Positions 22,709-30,665 of a stretch of DNA of 54,040 nucleotides are shown piece by piece. The first letter of the stretch is position 1; every line of letters begins with the position of its first letter. Where the stretch lies: positions 1 through 54,040 of the forward strand of contig JANXXE010000119.1 of assembly GCA_025350815.1 (NCBI GenBank). The letters run 5' to 3'. The DNA comes from Myxococcales bacterium (GTDB lineage: Bacteria; Myxococcota_A; Polyangia; Fen-1088). The notes under the pieces are model-generated. The model did no database searches and was not told the DNA's origin. It saw only the letters and a list, made by a program, of their open reading frames with translations. The position numbers and the translations under genes are program-made.

Positions 22709-24910
22709 GTGCGTAAGCTGTTGCTTGCCGCCTTCATTCTGGCTGGCCTTTGTGCCGGCTGGTTGTGGTCCCGGGTGCAGCGCGCCCAGCAGTCAGTGGC
22801 GCCGCCGTTTGCGCGCCTGGCCCAGGACCCATCGCTGTCGCCATCGCCGTCGCCAGGACCCGTCGATGCGGGCGCCCCCGTCCCGAGGCGTGCGGCGCGC
22901 CTGCACGTTCTGATGATCAACGGTGGCGCCACGCCGGCGCGTAATTACCGCTCGCACCTTTTGCACCTGGAAAGGCTGCTGGGCCTTCTGCACCAGGCGC
23001 GGCGTGTGGTGGATCAGGTGACTGTGCTCAGCGGCGACGGATCCGATCCGGCGCCCGATCTGGCCGTGCGCGAGGCGCGGCCCGATGGTCTATGGCTGGT
23101 CGAAGGCACCCGCCTTGATGCGGCGTTGCGCCCGCCCACCGTCCTCGAGAACTCGACGCTGGCGGGCGCGCAACTGTTTCCCGCGACACGTGGCGCTCTG
23201 ACCATCTGGTCGCTGACCGTCGGGCAGCGGCTGACCCGTGGGGACACGCTGTTGCTGTACGTTACCGATCACGGCGCGCGTGGCGAAACCGGCCGCGACG
23301 ATGGCCGGATAACCTTGTGGGGCGAAAATCAGTCGCTGTCCGTCGCGGAGTTGCGCGATCTGCTGGACACGCTGGATCCCGGCGTGCGCGTCGTCGCGCT
23401 GATGTCCCAGTGCTATTCGGGGGCGTTCGCCGGCCTTGCCGATCCTGATGGAAAGGGCGACGCCGGCAAGGCGCGGCCGGTCTGCGGGTATTTCTCGACG
23501 ACGGCGGATCGTCCGGCCTATGGCTGCTACCCCGAGAATCTGGGCCGCGACAACGTCGGCCATTCGTTCGCCTTCTTGCGCGCGCTGGGTTCATCTGGCC
23601 TGTTCGACGAGGCGCACGCGCGGACACTGGTACGGGACGGCACCCCGGATGTTCCGGTGCGCACGTCCGACATCTACCTGGCCGGGCGAATCAAGCGACT
23701 GGCGACGGCGCGCGGGCAAGAACAGACGGCGTTTATCGACAGCCTGCTGAACGAGGCTGCGGCGCATCCGGAATTCTGGGGCCGCGAGCGCCGACTGGTC
23801 GACGAGGTGGCTCACAGCTTTGGCCTGACCAATCCCCCGTCGCTGTCGGCGCTGGCCGATGACAAGGCCAAGGTCGTCGCCGCGGCGGCGCGCCTGCAAA
23901 CCGGCGCCGAGCGGGCCAAGGCGAATCTGGCCGACAAGGTCCGCTTGAATCTCGACCGCTTCGTCACCGACCACCCGGGCTGGGCCGCGGCCGTGAATGA
24001 CGCCGCCGCCCGGTCGCCGCCCCGCCAGGAGGCGCAGCGTCTGGCCGCGGATCTTCTGCCCATGCTGGCCGCATCGGCCGCAGGGGACAGTGGCCTGTCG
24101 TCAGCGCGAAAGCGCGCCGAGACCACCGCCGCCCTGGCGTACCGGATGGAGGTCCGCCTGGCTGCCTTCCTGCGCTTGGAGACGCTGCTGACAACCCTCG
24201 CCGCGCGCGTGCAACTGGCGATGCACGGTAGCGTCGCAGAAAAGCGCGCGTACGAGGGCCTCGCGGCCTGCGAGCGTCTGCGGCTGCCCATCCCGACGCC
24301 GGCAGGACCGCCCCCTGCCGAGCCGTTTCCTGCCTTCGACGAGGATCTGCTGCTGGCCAGCTCGATCCTTCCCGAAGCAGGGTCATTCGCCGTCGACGCC
24401 GGACCGGCACATCCTGCCGCAGATGCGGGCACGGACGCCACTCCGGACGCCGCAGTGCCGGTTTCCCCGCCGCCCGCCGTGGTCGCCTACCGGGGGCCCC
24501 CACCGCCCGCGTTTGGCCACGGACAGTCGTACTTGCTGTTCTTCTGGGCGACGTGGTGCCGGCCGTGCAAGACGGCATTGCCTGAACTACTGGCCTTCGA
24601 ACGCGACCACGGCACGCCGGTTCTCGCCGTGACAGACGAGCGCCCCGATGTCCTCGACGGTTTCTTTCGCGGCTTCGGTCGCGCCTTCCCCGAACGCGTC
24701 TTGCTGGACCAATCCCGCGAGCTGGCCGCCCGCTACGCCATCACCGGCTACCCGACTTTCGTGTTTGTTCCGGGCTCGGGCGCAGCGCCGACCCGCATCG
24801 TCGGATACAACCCCGCCCGCGGCCTGGGCATCGACGGTTGGTCCTGGATGCGAATCGTGCCCGTGTATCGGCCGGGCAATCGCCGCGTCGGTCGCGCGTT
24901 GTCGCGCTAG
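22709..24910 (+). CDS. C13-like (clan CD) cysteine peptidase fused to a thioredoxin-like domain
   Basis: 733 residues from GTG 22709. The N-terminus is a signal peptide or signal anchor. Residues about 65-290 carry a clan CD peptidase core: YVTDHGARG with His188 and LMSQCYSG with Cys235, the His-Gly and Cys pairs seen in legumain-type (C13) peptidases. A long helical region (about 330-510) follows, then a Pro/Ala/Asp linker. Residues about 590-710 are a TlpA-like thioredoxin domain with WCRPC at 616-620 and cis-Pro682 in GYPTF. Both catalytic centres are intact. The fusion suggests a periplasmic enzyme combining cleavage or ligation with disulfide exchange. The 3' end is convergent with the DUF1552 gene, 5 bp away. 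Confidence 0.78.
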   Translation: MRKLLLAAFILAGLCAGWLWSRVQRAQQSVAPPFARLAQDPSLSPSPSPGPVDAGAPVPRRAARLHVLMINGGATPARNYRSHLLHLERLLGLLHQARRVVDQVTVLSGDGSDPAPDLAVREARPDGLWLVEGTRLDAALRPPTVLENSTLAGAQLFPATRGALTIWSLTVGQRLTRGDTLLLYVTDHGARGETGRDDGRITLWGENQSLSVAELRDLLDTLDPGVRVVALMSQCYSGAFAGLADPDGKGDAGKARPVCGYFSTTADRPAYGCYPENLGRDNVGHSFAFLRALGSSGLFDEAHARTLVRDGTPDVPVRTSDIYLAGRIKRLATARGQEQTAFIDSLLNEAAAHPEFWGRERRLVDEVAHSFGLTNPPSLSALADDKAKVVAAAARLQTGAERAKANLADKVRLNLDRFVTDHPGWAAAVNDAAARSPPRQEAQRLAADLLPMLAASAAGDSGLSSARKRAETTAALAYRMEVRLAAFLRLETLLTTLAARVQLAMHGSVAEKRAYEGLAACERLRLPIPTPAGPPPAEPFPAFDEDLLLASSILPEAGSFAVDAGPAHPAADAGTDATPDAAVPVSPPPAVVAYRGPPPPAFGHGQSYLLFFWATWCRPCKTALPELLAFERDHGTPVLAVTDERPDVLDGFFRGFGRAFPERVLLDQSRELAARYAITGYPTFVFVPGSGAAPTRIVGYNPARGLGIDGWSWMRIVPVYRPGNRRVGRALSR

Positions 24911-24915
24911 TTCGG

Positions 24916-26343
24916 TTATGCCAGCAGGGACATCAGCGGTCCCTTGCAACCGGTGGCGCCGACGGTCATGACATCCGTCAGACCCATGTAGTGCATCATC
25001 GTCACCAGCAGGCTGCCCATGTCGCGGCCGGCCTGCGCGTAGCCACCGCCCGTACCCAGGTCCGGGGCGCCGCCTTTGATGTATCGACCCGTCTTGAACA
25101 TGCCCTGGCCCTTGCCCAGGATGACGATGGGCACGGCCGCGGGCGAATGCGGGTCCTCCATATTCGGGTGCCCGCCGTGTTCAGGGCACCAGACCACCAC
25201 CGTTGAATCAAACAGAGACGCGCCGGACGCGTCCTTGGTCGCCTTCAGCTTGTCGACCAGCAGCGCCACCTGGCTAGAGTAGTAGGTGGTGAAAAGCTGA
25301 AGCGCCTTCAGCGTATTGGCCGAAGATCCCTGGTGCGTCCAGCCGTGGTGATCAGGGCCCTGGTCACCGACCGAATCGTTGCGGGGCGCGCTGGGCACCC
25401 CGTACGAACTCGCAATTCGATTGCGCGAATGGCCCCCACCCAGCTGAAAGCCCACCACACGGGTCAGCTCGCAGGAAAGGGCGGCGCTGGTCAGGTTGAA
25501 GAAGGCTTCGCATTGGGCCGGATACGTATCGGGATTTGTCCCGCCGTCGGCGGCCGGCTGCGTCGGTTTGGCGCAACTGCTGGCCAGCGTTTTGACCAGA
25601 TTGCCCTCGATCGACCGCAGGGTCGTGCAGTGATCGTCCAGCAGTTTCGCCCCCTCGGTGCCAAGCGCACTTTTTAGGGCCACGCAATCCTTGTTCACGA
25701 AATCAAGGATGCTCTTGTTGCGGGTCAGCAGGGCCTCCGCCTTCAAGGTGTCGGCGCCGCCAGCGGCCGGTGCCGTGAATTTCGCAAACAGCTGCGCCCA
25801 CGCCTGTGCGGGGCTCACCTCCGGTGCGATGGACCGGCCCGCGCCCGAGGCGAAGCCGTCGGCGACACCGCGCGTGTTGCTGGCCTTGCTGCTGCCCCAC
25901 ACCACCGACCGGGCGACGCCGCCCTGTCCCATCATTTCGAGGCGCTTGCCGATGATCTGGTCGACGCTTTCACCCTTGGGCGCGTAGATATCGCCGCCCG
26001 AGCCGGCACCAAATCCGCTGAACATCTGGGCGCCCAGGCCCAGACCGTCGCCCGACACCGTACCGCCGCCCGTCTGGGCCATGTTTGAGATGAAGATGCC
26101 GTCCGCCTTGTGTCGGTCAAGCGGCATCCACCAGGGGTGCATGGTGAACGCCGTCTCAGTTCCGGTGGCGGGACCGACGACCCGCGTGGGGCCGTTGGGT
26201 GAGTACACAAAGATCACCCGCCGTGGCGAGGCAGCGGCCCAGGCATTCGAATGCCGTATGACCGGTGCCAGCACCGTCATCAGTGCCGTGTTCTTGAGGA
26301 GACCGCGTCGAGAAAGAGTCTTTTGCAGAATGCGATTAGACAT
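24916..26343 (-). CDS. DUF1552 family Tat-exported protein
   Basis: 475 residues. The N-terminus (LSRRGLLKNTALMTV, Arg12-Arg13) is a twin-arginine signal, so the protein is exported folded. Family-like stretches include RVIFVYSPNGP, MPLDRHKADGIFISN and the HGGHPNMEDPHS segment near residue 390. DUF1552 proteins are exported relatives of sulfatase/phosphatase folds, usually next to DUF1592-type proteins, as here. The Shine-Dalgarno (GAGGTAA) overlaps the stop of the DUF1592 gene, so the two are one operon. Function is not established. Confidence 0.85.
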   Translation of the reverse strand: MSNRILQKTLSRRGLLKNTALMTVLAPVIRHSNAWAAASPRRVIFVYSPNGPTRVVGPATGTETAFTMHPWWMPLDRHKADGIFISNMAQTGGGTVSGDGLGLGAQMFSGFGAGSGGDIYAPKGESVDQIIGKRLEMMGQGGVARSVVWGSSKASNTRGVADGFASGAGRSIAPEVSPAQAWAQLFAKFTAPAAGGADTLKAEALLTRNKSILDFVNKDCVALKSALGTEGAKLLDDHCTTLRSIEGNLVKTLASSCAKPTQPAADGGTNPDTYPAQCEAFFNLTSAALSCELTRVVGFQLGGGHSRNRIASSYGVPSAPRNDSVGDQGPDHHGWTHQGSSANTLKALQLFTTYYSSQVALLVDKLKATKDASGASLFDSTVVVWCPEHGGHPNMEDPHSPAAVPIVILGKGQGMFKTGRYIKGGAPDLGTGGGYAQAGRDMGSLLVTMMHYMGLTDVMTVGATGCKGPLMSLLA

Positions 26344-26348
26344 GCGAT

Positions 26349-28127
26349 TTACCTCGGTCCAACTGCGGTTACGAAGGATGTGTCTTCGACAATCGCCTGA
26401 AGAAGCTTCGGAACATTTCCGGAGGTCGACTTGGCGATGGCGTCAATGTGAAGCAACAGGGGCTCGTCTTCCTGGGTCAGCTTGCGGCCGCGGCTCCATT
26501 GCACCGCAATCTGGGCGAAGCAACCGAATACCTGCGGATCCCTCGCCAGGTTCCGGGTCAGCTCGCTGGGCGAATTGAAGTTCAGCGCATCGCCCCGGTA
26601 AAGGGCCGTTGTCCCGGCCAACGCCCATGGCTTGCCTGACGGGTCTTGCTTGATCCACCGGCCCACGGGATCGAAGGGCAAGAACGAATAGCCGATGGGC
26701 GCGAACTGGCTGTGGCAGCCAATGCACAGCGGGGCGGCGGAGGTCCGGTATTCCAGATCTTCGCGCAGCGAAAGGCCCGGGGGCGGATCGTTGCGGGTCA
26801 TGTTGGTCGCGCCGGGGGGCGGTGGGGCGATGGGCTGGCACAGGATGGCTTCGCGCACGAAGGCGCCGATGCCGAACGGCGACGATCCATTGTCCTTCGT
26901 GTGCGAGGCAAGCACCTGGGGGTGCATCAATAGACCAAGTCGCGGTTGGTCAGGCTGATCGCCGGTGACCACGCCGCCGCCCTTGCCGGCCTGGGTCAGT
27001 TGCGAGACCACGGGGTCATTGAGGTAGGCGTCGGTCGTCAACAGGTTCGTCAGCGTTGCGCCGTCACCGCTGGTCAGAATCTTACCGATGACCTGTTCGG
27101 CACTGGTTCGAAAGCCCGCCTCGGTTCCCGCGGTCAGGCCGTCGACGTACTTTTGCCCCTTGGTGCTGAACTTTGATTCGTTGGCGCCCATCCATTCAAG
27201 AATCAACACAGCCTGCGCGTGTGCCCCTGCGGGCGTGGCGGCGAGGCGCAGGAACTGGCGTCCGCGTTCGCCGCCGTCGTTCAGCTTGCCGGTGCGGGCC
27301 GCATCGGCAAGGTCGGTATCCGGCGGTCCCAGTGTCGCGAGGAAGCTGAGCTTCGCCGCCACCTCGTCGCTGGAAAGCGCGCGCAGGGTGGGCTTGCCGC
27401 TGATCGGCGTGCCGATTTCGGTGCGGTACATAAATGAGGGCGAGAAGAACAACGCCATCAAAGCGCTTTGCATCAGGTCGGCGTCGGCCGCCGCGACACC
27501 CGTCGCTGTGCTGAAGATTGTCTTCAGGGAATCGGTCTCGTTCATGCGCAACGGCCGGCGCAGGGCGCGTGGGCCGAAAGTGGCTGACCAGGTCGTCAGG
27601 CAGGTCTGCTGGGCCGCGCCTGTTTGATTGCAGCCGCTCTTCATCAACATCGAGGGCGCGACCGTCTTCGCGAAAGTCCCGAGGACGTCGTATAGCTTCT
27701 GGACTTCGACTGAAACGAACGACACGCCGCCTATCAGCAAGGGGCCGTGTCCGCTGCGCGGATCTTCCGGCAAATCCGTTCGCGCGGGTGCCGCGCCTGT
27801 CAGCTGTATGAGCGTGGTGACTAGCTCGTCGCGGGTCAGGCGTCTGAGCAGTGAGGGGTTACCACTGAACTCGGCGGCCGGTCCAATGGCATCCTTCACG
27901 CCCGACGTGCCCGAGGTACCACCGGACGCGCCGCCCGAGCCTGCCTTGCCGATACCGGTGCCGCCCGTCCCGGGGGTGTCGCCGCCGGCGCCGCCCGTAT
28001 CGCCGGTGCCACGGCGACCTCCGACTTCCCCGCCGCAGCCCGCAATCGATGCCACCACGGTGGCGATCCCGAGAAGGACCATCCGGCTTGTTCGCCATCT
28101 GCGCGGGCGCCTTGAAGTTGGGTTCAT
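26349..28127 (-). CDS. DUF1592/DUF1588/DUF1585 lipoprotein with CXXCH motif
   Basis: 592 residues from ATG 28127, which is preceded by GTGGAG at 7 nt; the nominal GTG at 28139 lies inside that ribosome site. Lipobox IAGC with Cys31. A Gly/Thr-rich linker (about 32-75) follows. Then come DUF1587/1595-like helices (about 90-190), DUF1592 (about 220-350), DUF1588 (about 395-495) with CIGCH at 468-472 and the FDPVGRW strand, and DUF1585 (about 510-590). CXXCH is the covalent haem-c motif, though in this family haem binding has not been shown to my knowledge. It is upstream of and coupled to DUF1552. Roles in exported oxidative breakdown of polymers have been proposed for such pairs; I treat this as unproven. 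Confidence 0.85.
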   Translation of the reverse strand: MNPTSRRPRRWRTSRMVLLGIATVVASIAGCGGEVGGRRGTGDTGGAGGDTPGTGGTGIGKAGSGGASGGTSGTSGVKDAIGPAAEFSGNPSLLRRLTRDELVTTLIQLTGAAPARTDLPEDPRSGHGPLLIGGVSFVSVEVQKLYDVLGTFAKTVAPSMLMKSGCNQTGAAQQTCLTTWSATFGPRALRRPLRMNETDSLKTIFSTATGVAAADADLMQSALMALFFSPSFMYRTEIGTPISGKPTLRALSSDEVAAKLSFLATLGPPDTDLADAARTGKLNDGGERGRQFLRLAATPAGAHAQAVLILEWMGANESKFSTKGQKYVDGLTAGTEAGFRTSAEQVIGKILTSGDGATLTNLLTTDAYLNDPVVSQLTQAGKGGGVVTGDQPDQPRLGLLMHPQVLASHTKDNGSSPFGIGAFVREAILCQPIAPPPPGATNMTRNDPPPGLSLREDLEYRTSAAPLCIGCHSQFAPIGYSFLPFDPVGRWIKQDPSGKPWALAGTTALYRGDALNFNSPSELTRNLARDPQVFGCFAQIAVQWSRGRKLTQEDEPLLLHIDAIAKSTSGNVPKLLQAIVEDTSFVTAVGPR

Positions 28128-28139
28128 TCTGAGCTCCAC

Positions 28140-28481
28140 GTGAATTGGTGATCTAGACGGGCGAGAACGCGGTCAAAATTTCGGCGAGACGATGTGCCAA
28201 TAGGCACACCTCCGGCCCACTGGGGAACTGAACAGCACGGACCGTGCCACGCGAAAATCGATGGCTGAAAGCGCATGCACAGTCTCGGTGCCAGACCGCG
28301 ATGTCTCCTGAAATCAGGCGCCCCCGGGTTTCGCGGACAACTGCGCAATATACGTACACATGTGCAAAATGCGGGCGACCAGTCGACCGCCGGTTCCCGC
28401 CCTGGCCAATTCGTCAGGGCGCAGAATTTTCTGAAGGTTCGCGGTCCCAGGCCCGTTCGGACGCGCGGTATAAGGCCCGTG
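28140..28481. other. Divergent intergenic region upstream of the DUF1592 operon
   Basis: A 342-bp gap with no convincing gene; open frames here lack any family resemblance. It contains a perfect inverted repeat, TGTGCC-AATA-GGCACA (28193-28208). On the minus strand a promoter-like TTGACC (28176-28171) is followed by TAGATC (28155-28150) with a 15-bp spacer, a bit short for sigma-70. An AT-richer patch with TACGTACACATGTG lies near 28350-28363. Regulation of the DUF1592 operon probably acts here. Confidence 0.4.
28193..28208. promoter_or_regulatory. 16-bp inverted repeat, candidate operator
   Basis: TGTGCCAATAGGCACA has a 6-bp perfect stem around AATA. It lies about 65 bp upstream of the DUF1592 start and just upstream of a weak -35-like TTGACC. 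A LacI-type protein lies next door, but that protein has lost its DNA-binding domain, so it is not the obvious ligand. Confidence 0.3.
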
Positions 28482-29291
28482 ATGCCGGGTCATCGTTCAG
28501 TGGTGCTGCTGGTTGACGATCTGCGGGATCCGTTCTGGGCTGGCATCGCCGCCGGCACCGAACGCGAAGCCGCCCGGCAGGGGTGCGCCCTGGTGGTGGC
28601 CAGCAACGGCGGTTCGGGCGAGGGTGAGCGGCGCGCGCTGTCGCTTTTGCGTGACGGGCGGGTCGAAGGTTTGCTGGTGCCGCCGTCGGCGCGCATCCGC
28701 GCGGAACTTACCGCCCTTCGGCGGGCGTGCGTGCCGGTGGTGCAGATCGATCGCGCCGCCAAAGGGGTCGGCGCCCCCTGCGTGCGAACCGACCACGCGC
28801 AGGGGTCGCGGCTGGCGGTCGACTATCTGGTCAAGCGCGGCCACTGCCGCATCGTCATGCTGACCGGGCCGGACGCAGAGCCGCCGTTTCGTCAGCGCGC
28901 GCAGGGTTTCCGCGCCGCCCTGGACGGTCATGGTATCGGGTCGTCCCGGATCATCCGGGTCGCGCACGCCGGCGAGTACGAGGGCCAGTCCGCCGTGCGT
29001 GCACTTTTGGCCAAGCCGTCGAAGGTGACCGCGCTTTACACCGCGAACGCCGCCCTGACCGTCGGGGCGCTTCGGGCACTACGCGACGAAGGCATGGAAG
29101 TTCCAGGCGACATCGACGTCGTCGGCTTCGACGACATCGCGATGGGCGATCTCCTGCGCTTTGCCGTCACGACCGTCGCGCAGGATGTCGAGGCCATCGG
29201 TCGCATCGCCTTCCAGACGCTGATGGATGTTCGCGCTGGACTCGATGTCCCGGCCGAAACGCTGGTGGCGCCTGGGCTGATCGTGCGCTGA
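28482..29291 (+). CDS. LacI-type sugar-binding protein lacking the HTH domain
   Basis: 269 residues from ATG 28482. The sequence aligns with the core (periplasmic-binding-like) domain of LacI/PurR regulators: VVLLVDDLRDPFW at the start, GLLVPPSA, VVQIDRAA, RTDHAQGSRLAVDYL, and the DIDVVGFDDIAMGD and VTTVAQDVEAIGRIA motifs late. There is no lac-type helix-turn-helix in front, and the 200 bp upstream do not encode one in any frame. There is also no signal peptide, so it is not a transporter binding protein. It could be a ligand-binding modulator or a remnant. The neighbouring genes are the DUF1592 operon on one side and a LamG lipoprotein on the other. Confidence 0.7.
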   Translation: MPGHRSVVLLVDDLRDPFWAGIAAGTEREAARQGCALVVASNGGSGEGERRALSLLRDGRVEGLLVPPSARIRAELTALRRACVPVVQIDRAAKGVGAPCVRTDHAQGSRLAVDYLVKRGHCRIVMLTGPDAEPPFRQRAQGFRAALDGHGIGSSRIIRVAHAGEYEGQSAVRALLAKPSKVTALYTANAALTVGALRALRDEGMEVPGDIDVVGFDDIAMGDLLRFAVTTVAQDVEAIGRIAFQTLMDVRAGLDVPAETLVAPGLIVR

Positions 29292-29294
29292 ACG

Positions 29295-30524
29295 CTAGCG
29301 CGTCGAAACGACGTAGTCGGCGATTTCCTGCGGGGTCAGGGCGCGCGAGTAAACGGCCATCTCGTCGATGGTTCCGTCCAGGTACAGGGGGGCATCGGGT
29401 CCGGGCGTCCCATTCGGGGCAACATGTCGACAGCCAATACCGAGGCCGGCGGGCGGTGGGGCCAGGATGCCCGACAGCGGGCGCTCGTCGCTTTGCCGTC
29501 CGTCCAGATACAGGCGCACGGTGAGACCGTCCCAGGTGAGGGCCAGGTGGTGCCAGGCACCCGAACTGATCGTCCCCGTGCCCATCCAGACCCAGGGACC
29601 CGTGTCGGTCTGGACGGCGGCCTGGACCACGCCCGAACCACACAGCACGGCCACCTCGAAAGCCTGTTCCTTGTTGAAAGCCATCACCCGGTCACCCACG
29701 CAGTTGACCCGTGGGTTGACCCAGGCCATGGCAGTCAGCGAGTTGTGCCCGGTCATCGCCAGCGAGTCCGAGTCGGGCACCCGGATGCAGCCCGTCCCAT
29801 CGAATCGATACCCCTGGCCAAGCTGGCCCGGAACCTGTGCACCACCCTGGAGGGTGCCGTTGTTCTGGTTGCCGCTGGCGTCCCGAATGGCCGGGGGTGG
29901 CTGGTCGAGATCATAAAACGCCACCAGGCCATTGTTGGACAGGCAGCGGCCGGCAACGCAGGCCAGCCCCTGCGCGCAAACAGAGGCGGCACCGCAGCGC
30001 GCGGCCGGCGGGTCGCAGGGCTTGCACGAGCCGCCGCAGTCGACGGCGGTTTCGTTGCCGTCGCGGACGCCGTTCGTGCACAGGCACTTGCCGCCGCCGC
30101 ACGCGCCGACGTCGCAGATATGGCCGCAGGCGCCGCAATTCATCTTGTCGGTTGAGGTGTCGACGCACTTGCCCGCCGACGATCCGCCGGTGCTGCCGCC
30201 GTCCGCTCGGGCAGCGTCGGCGGATCGGGCTGAGGCGCTGTCGGGTGCGCTGACGGCCAGCGCGTCCGGCGGTGTGGGCAGCGACGCCGTCCCGTCGGTG
30301 GACGGGGATGCGGCATCCCGCTTTTCCTGGCTGCCAACGGGGCTGCCCTGGCCGCCAGCGGGGCTAACCTGGCTGCGAGCGGGGCTGCCCTGGCCCTGTT
30401 CACTGGACGCCACGCCCGCGTCGTCGTTGCCTTCGCCCGACGGTGGCGGGGGAATATCCTTGAGACACGCCGGGGTTGAAACGACGGCCAAAACCAAGAG
30501 GAACTTCTCTACATGGGACCACAT
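29295..30524 (-). CDS. LamG-domain lipoprotein with Cys-rich region
   Basis: 409 residues. The signal peptide (FLLVLAVVSTPAC) ends in a cysteine, probably a lipoprotein. Residues about 35-115 are a Pro/Ser/Gly/Asp-rich linker, including a short tandem repeat. A Cys-rich segment (about 118-195; DKMNCGACGHICDVGACGGG, DCGGSCKPCD) is followed by a LamG/concanavalin domain (about 198-405) with GLVAFYDLDQ, WHHLALTWDG and LYLDGTIDEMAVYSRAL. These are typical of exported myxobacterial proteins that bind carbohydrate. Both segments are intact. Two nucleotides separate its 3' end from that of the LacI-like gene. Confidence 0.75.
   Translation of the reverse strand: MWSHVEKFLLVLAVVSTPACLKDIPPPPSGEGNDDAGVASSEQGQGSPARSQVSPAGGQGSPVGSQEKRDAASPSTDGTASLPTPPDALAVSAPDSASARSADAARADGGSTGGSSAGKCVDTSTDKMNCGACGHICDVGACGGGKCLCTNGVRDGNETAVDCGGSCKPCDPPAARCGAASVCAQGLACVAGRCLSNNGLVAFYDLDQPPPAIRDASGNQNNGTLQGGAQVPGQLGQGYRFDGTGCIRVPDSDSLAMTGHNSLTAMAWVNPRVNCVGDRVMAFNKEQAFEVAVLCGSGVVQAAVQTDTGPWVWMGTGTISSGAWHHLALTWDGLTVRLYLDGRQSDERPLSGILAPPPAGLGIGCRHVAPNGTPGPDAPLYLDGTIDEMAVYSRALTPQEIADYVVSTR
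30336..30398. repeat. Three tandem 21-bp repeats in the lipoprotein linker
   Basis: Three consecutive 21-bp units (30336-30356, 30357-30377, 30378-30398) differ by a few bases. They encode a heptad-like Gly/Ser/Pro/Gln repeat (GQGSPAR, SQVSPAG, GQGSPVG) in the linker of the LamG lipoprotein. Such in-frame units can expand or contract without a frameshift. Confidence 0.7.
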
Positions 30525-30665
30525 GGGGCCGCTAGTCTAGTGTGGACTTTACCTACATGCATGTGTTTTTTGTACTTTTGGGAACAGTGTTTCTATTGGT
30601 AAACATCTCGCGTGGTTGCGCGATGTGATGGCACATCGCAGTAGCTGTATGCGTCGTCCGGCGCG
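30525..30665. promoter_or_regulatory. AT-rich intergenic region before the LamG lipoprotein gene
   Basis: This 141-bp gap is much richer in A and T (especially 30541-30610) than the surrounding sequence. It includes a perfect 10-bp palindrome, ACATGCATGT, at 30555-30564. It probably holds the promoter of the minus-strand LamG gene, but I could not fix the -35 and -10 boxes. Confidence 0.35.
30620..30639 (-). terminator. Perfect 8-bp hairpin after the HAD gene
   Basis: GCGATGTG-ATGG-CACATCGC is a perfect 8-bp stem with a 4-nt loop, 26 bp past the stop of the HAD gene (minus strand). It has no T-run, so it is an imperfect intrinsic terminator, or else an operator for the gene beyond it. Confidence 0.4.

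Noticed and set aside
28244-28516. Frame in front of the LacI-like gene that might encode its missing HTH
   Set aside because: The translated sequence has no helix-turn-helix pattern; it looks like chance coding in GC-rich DNA.
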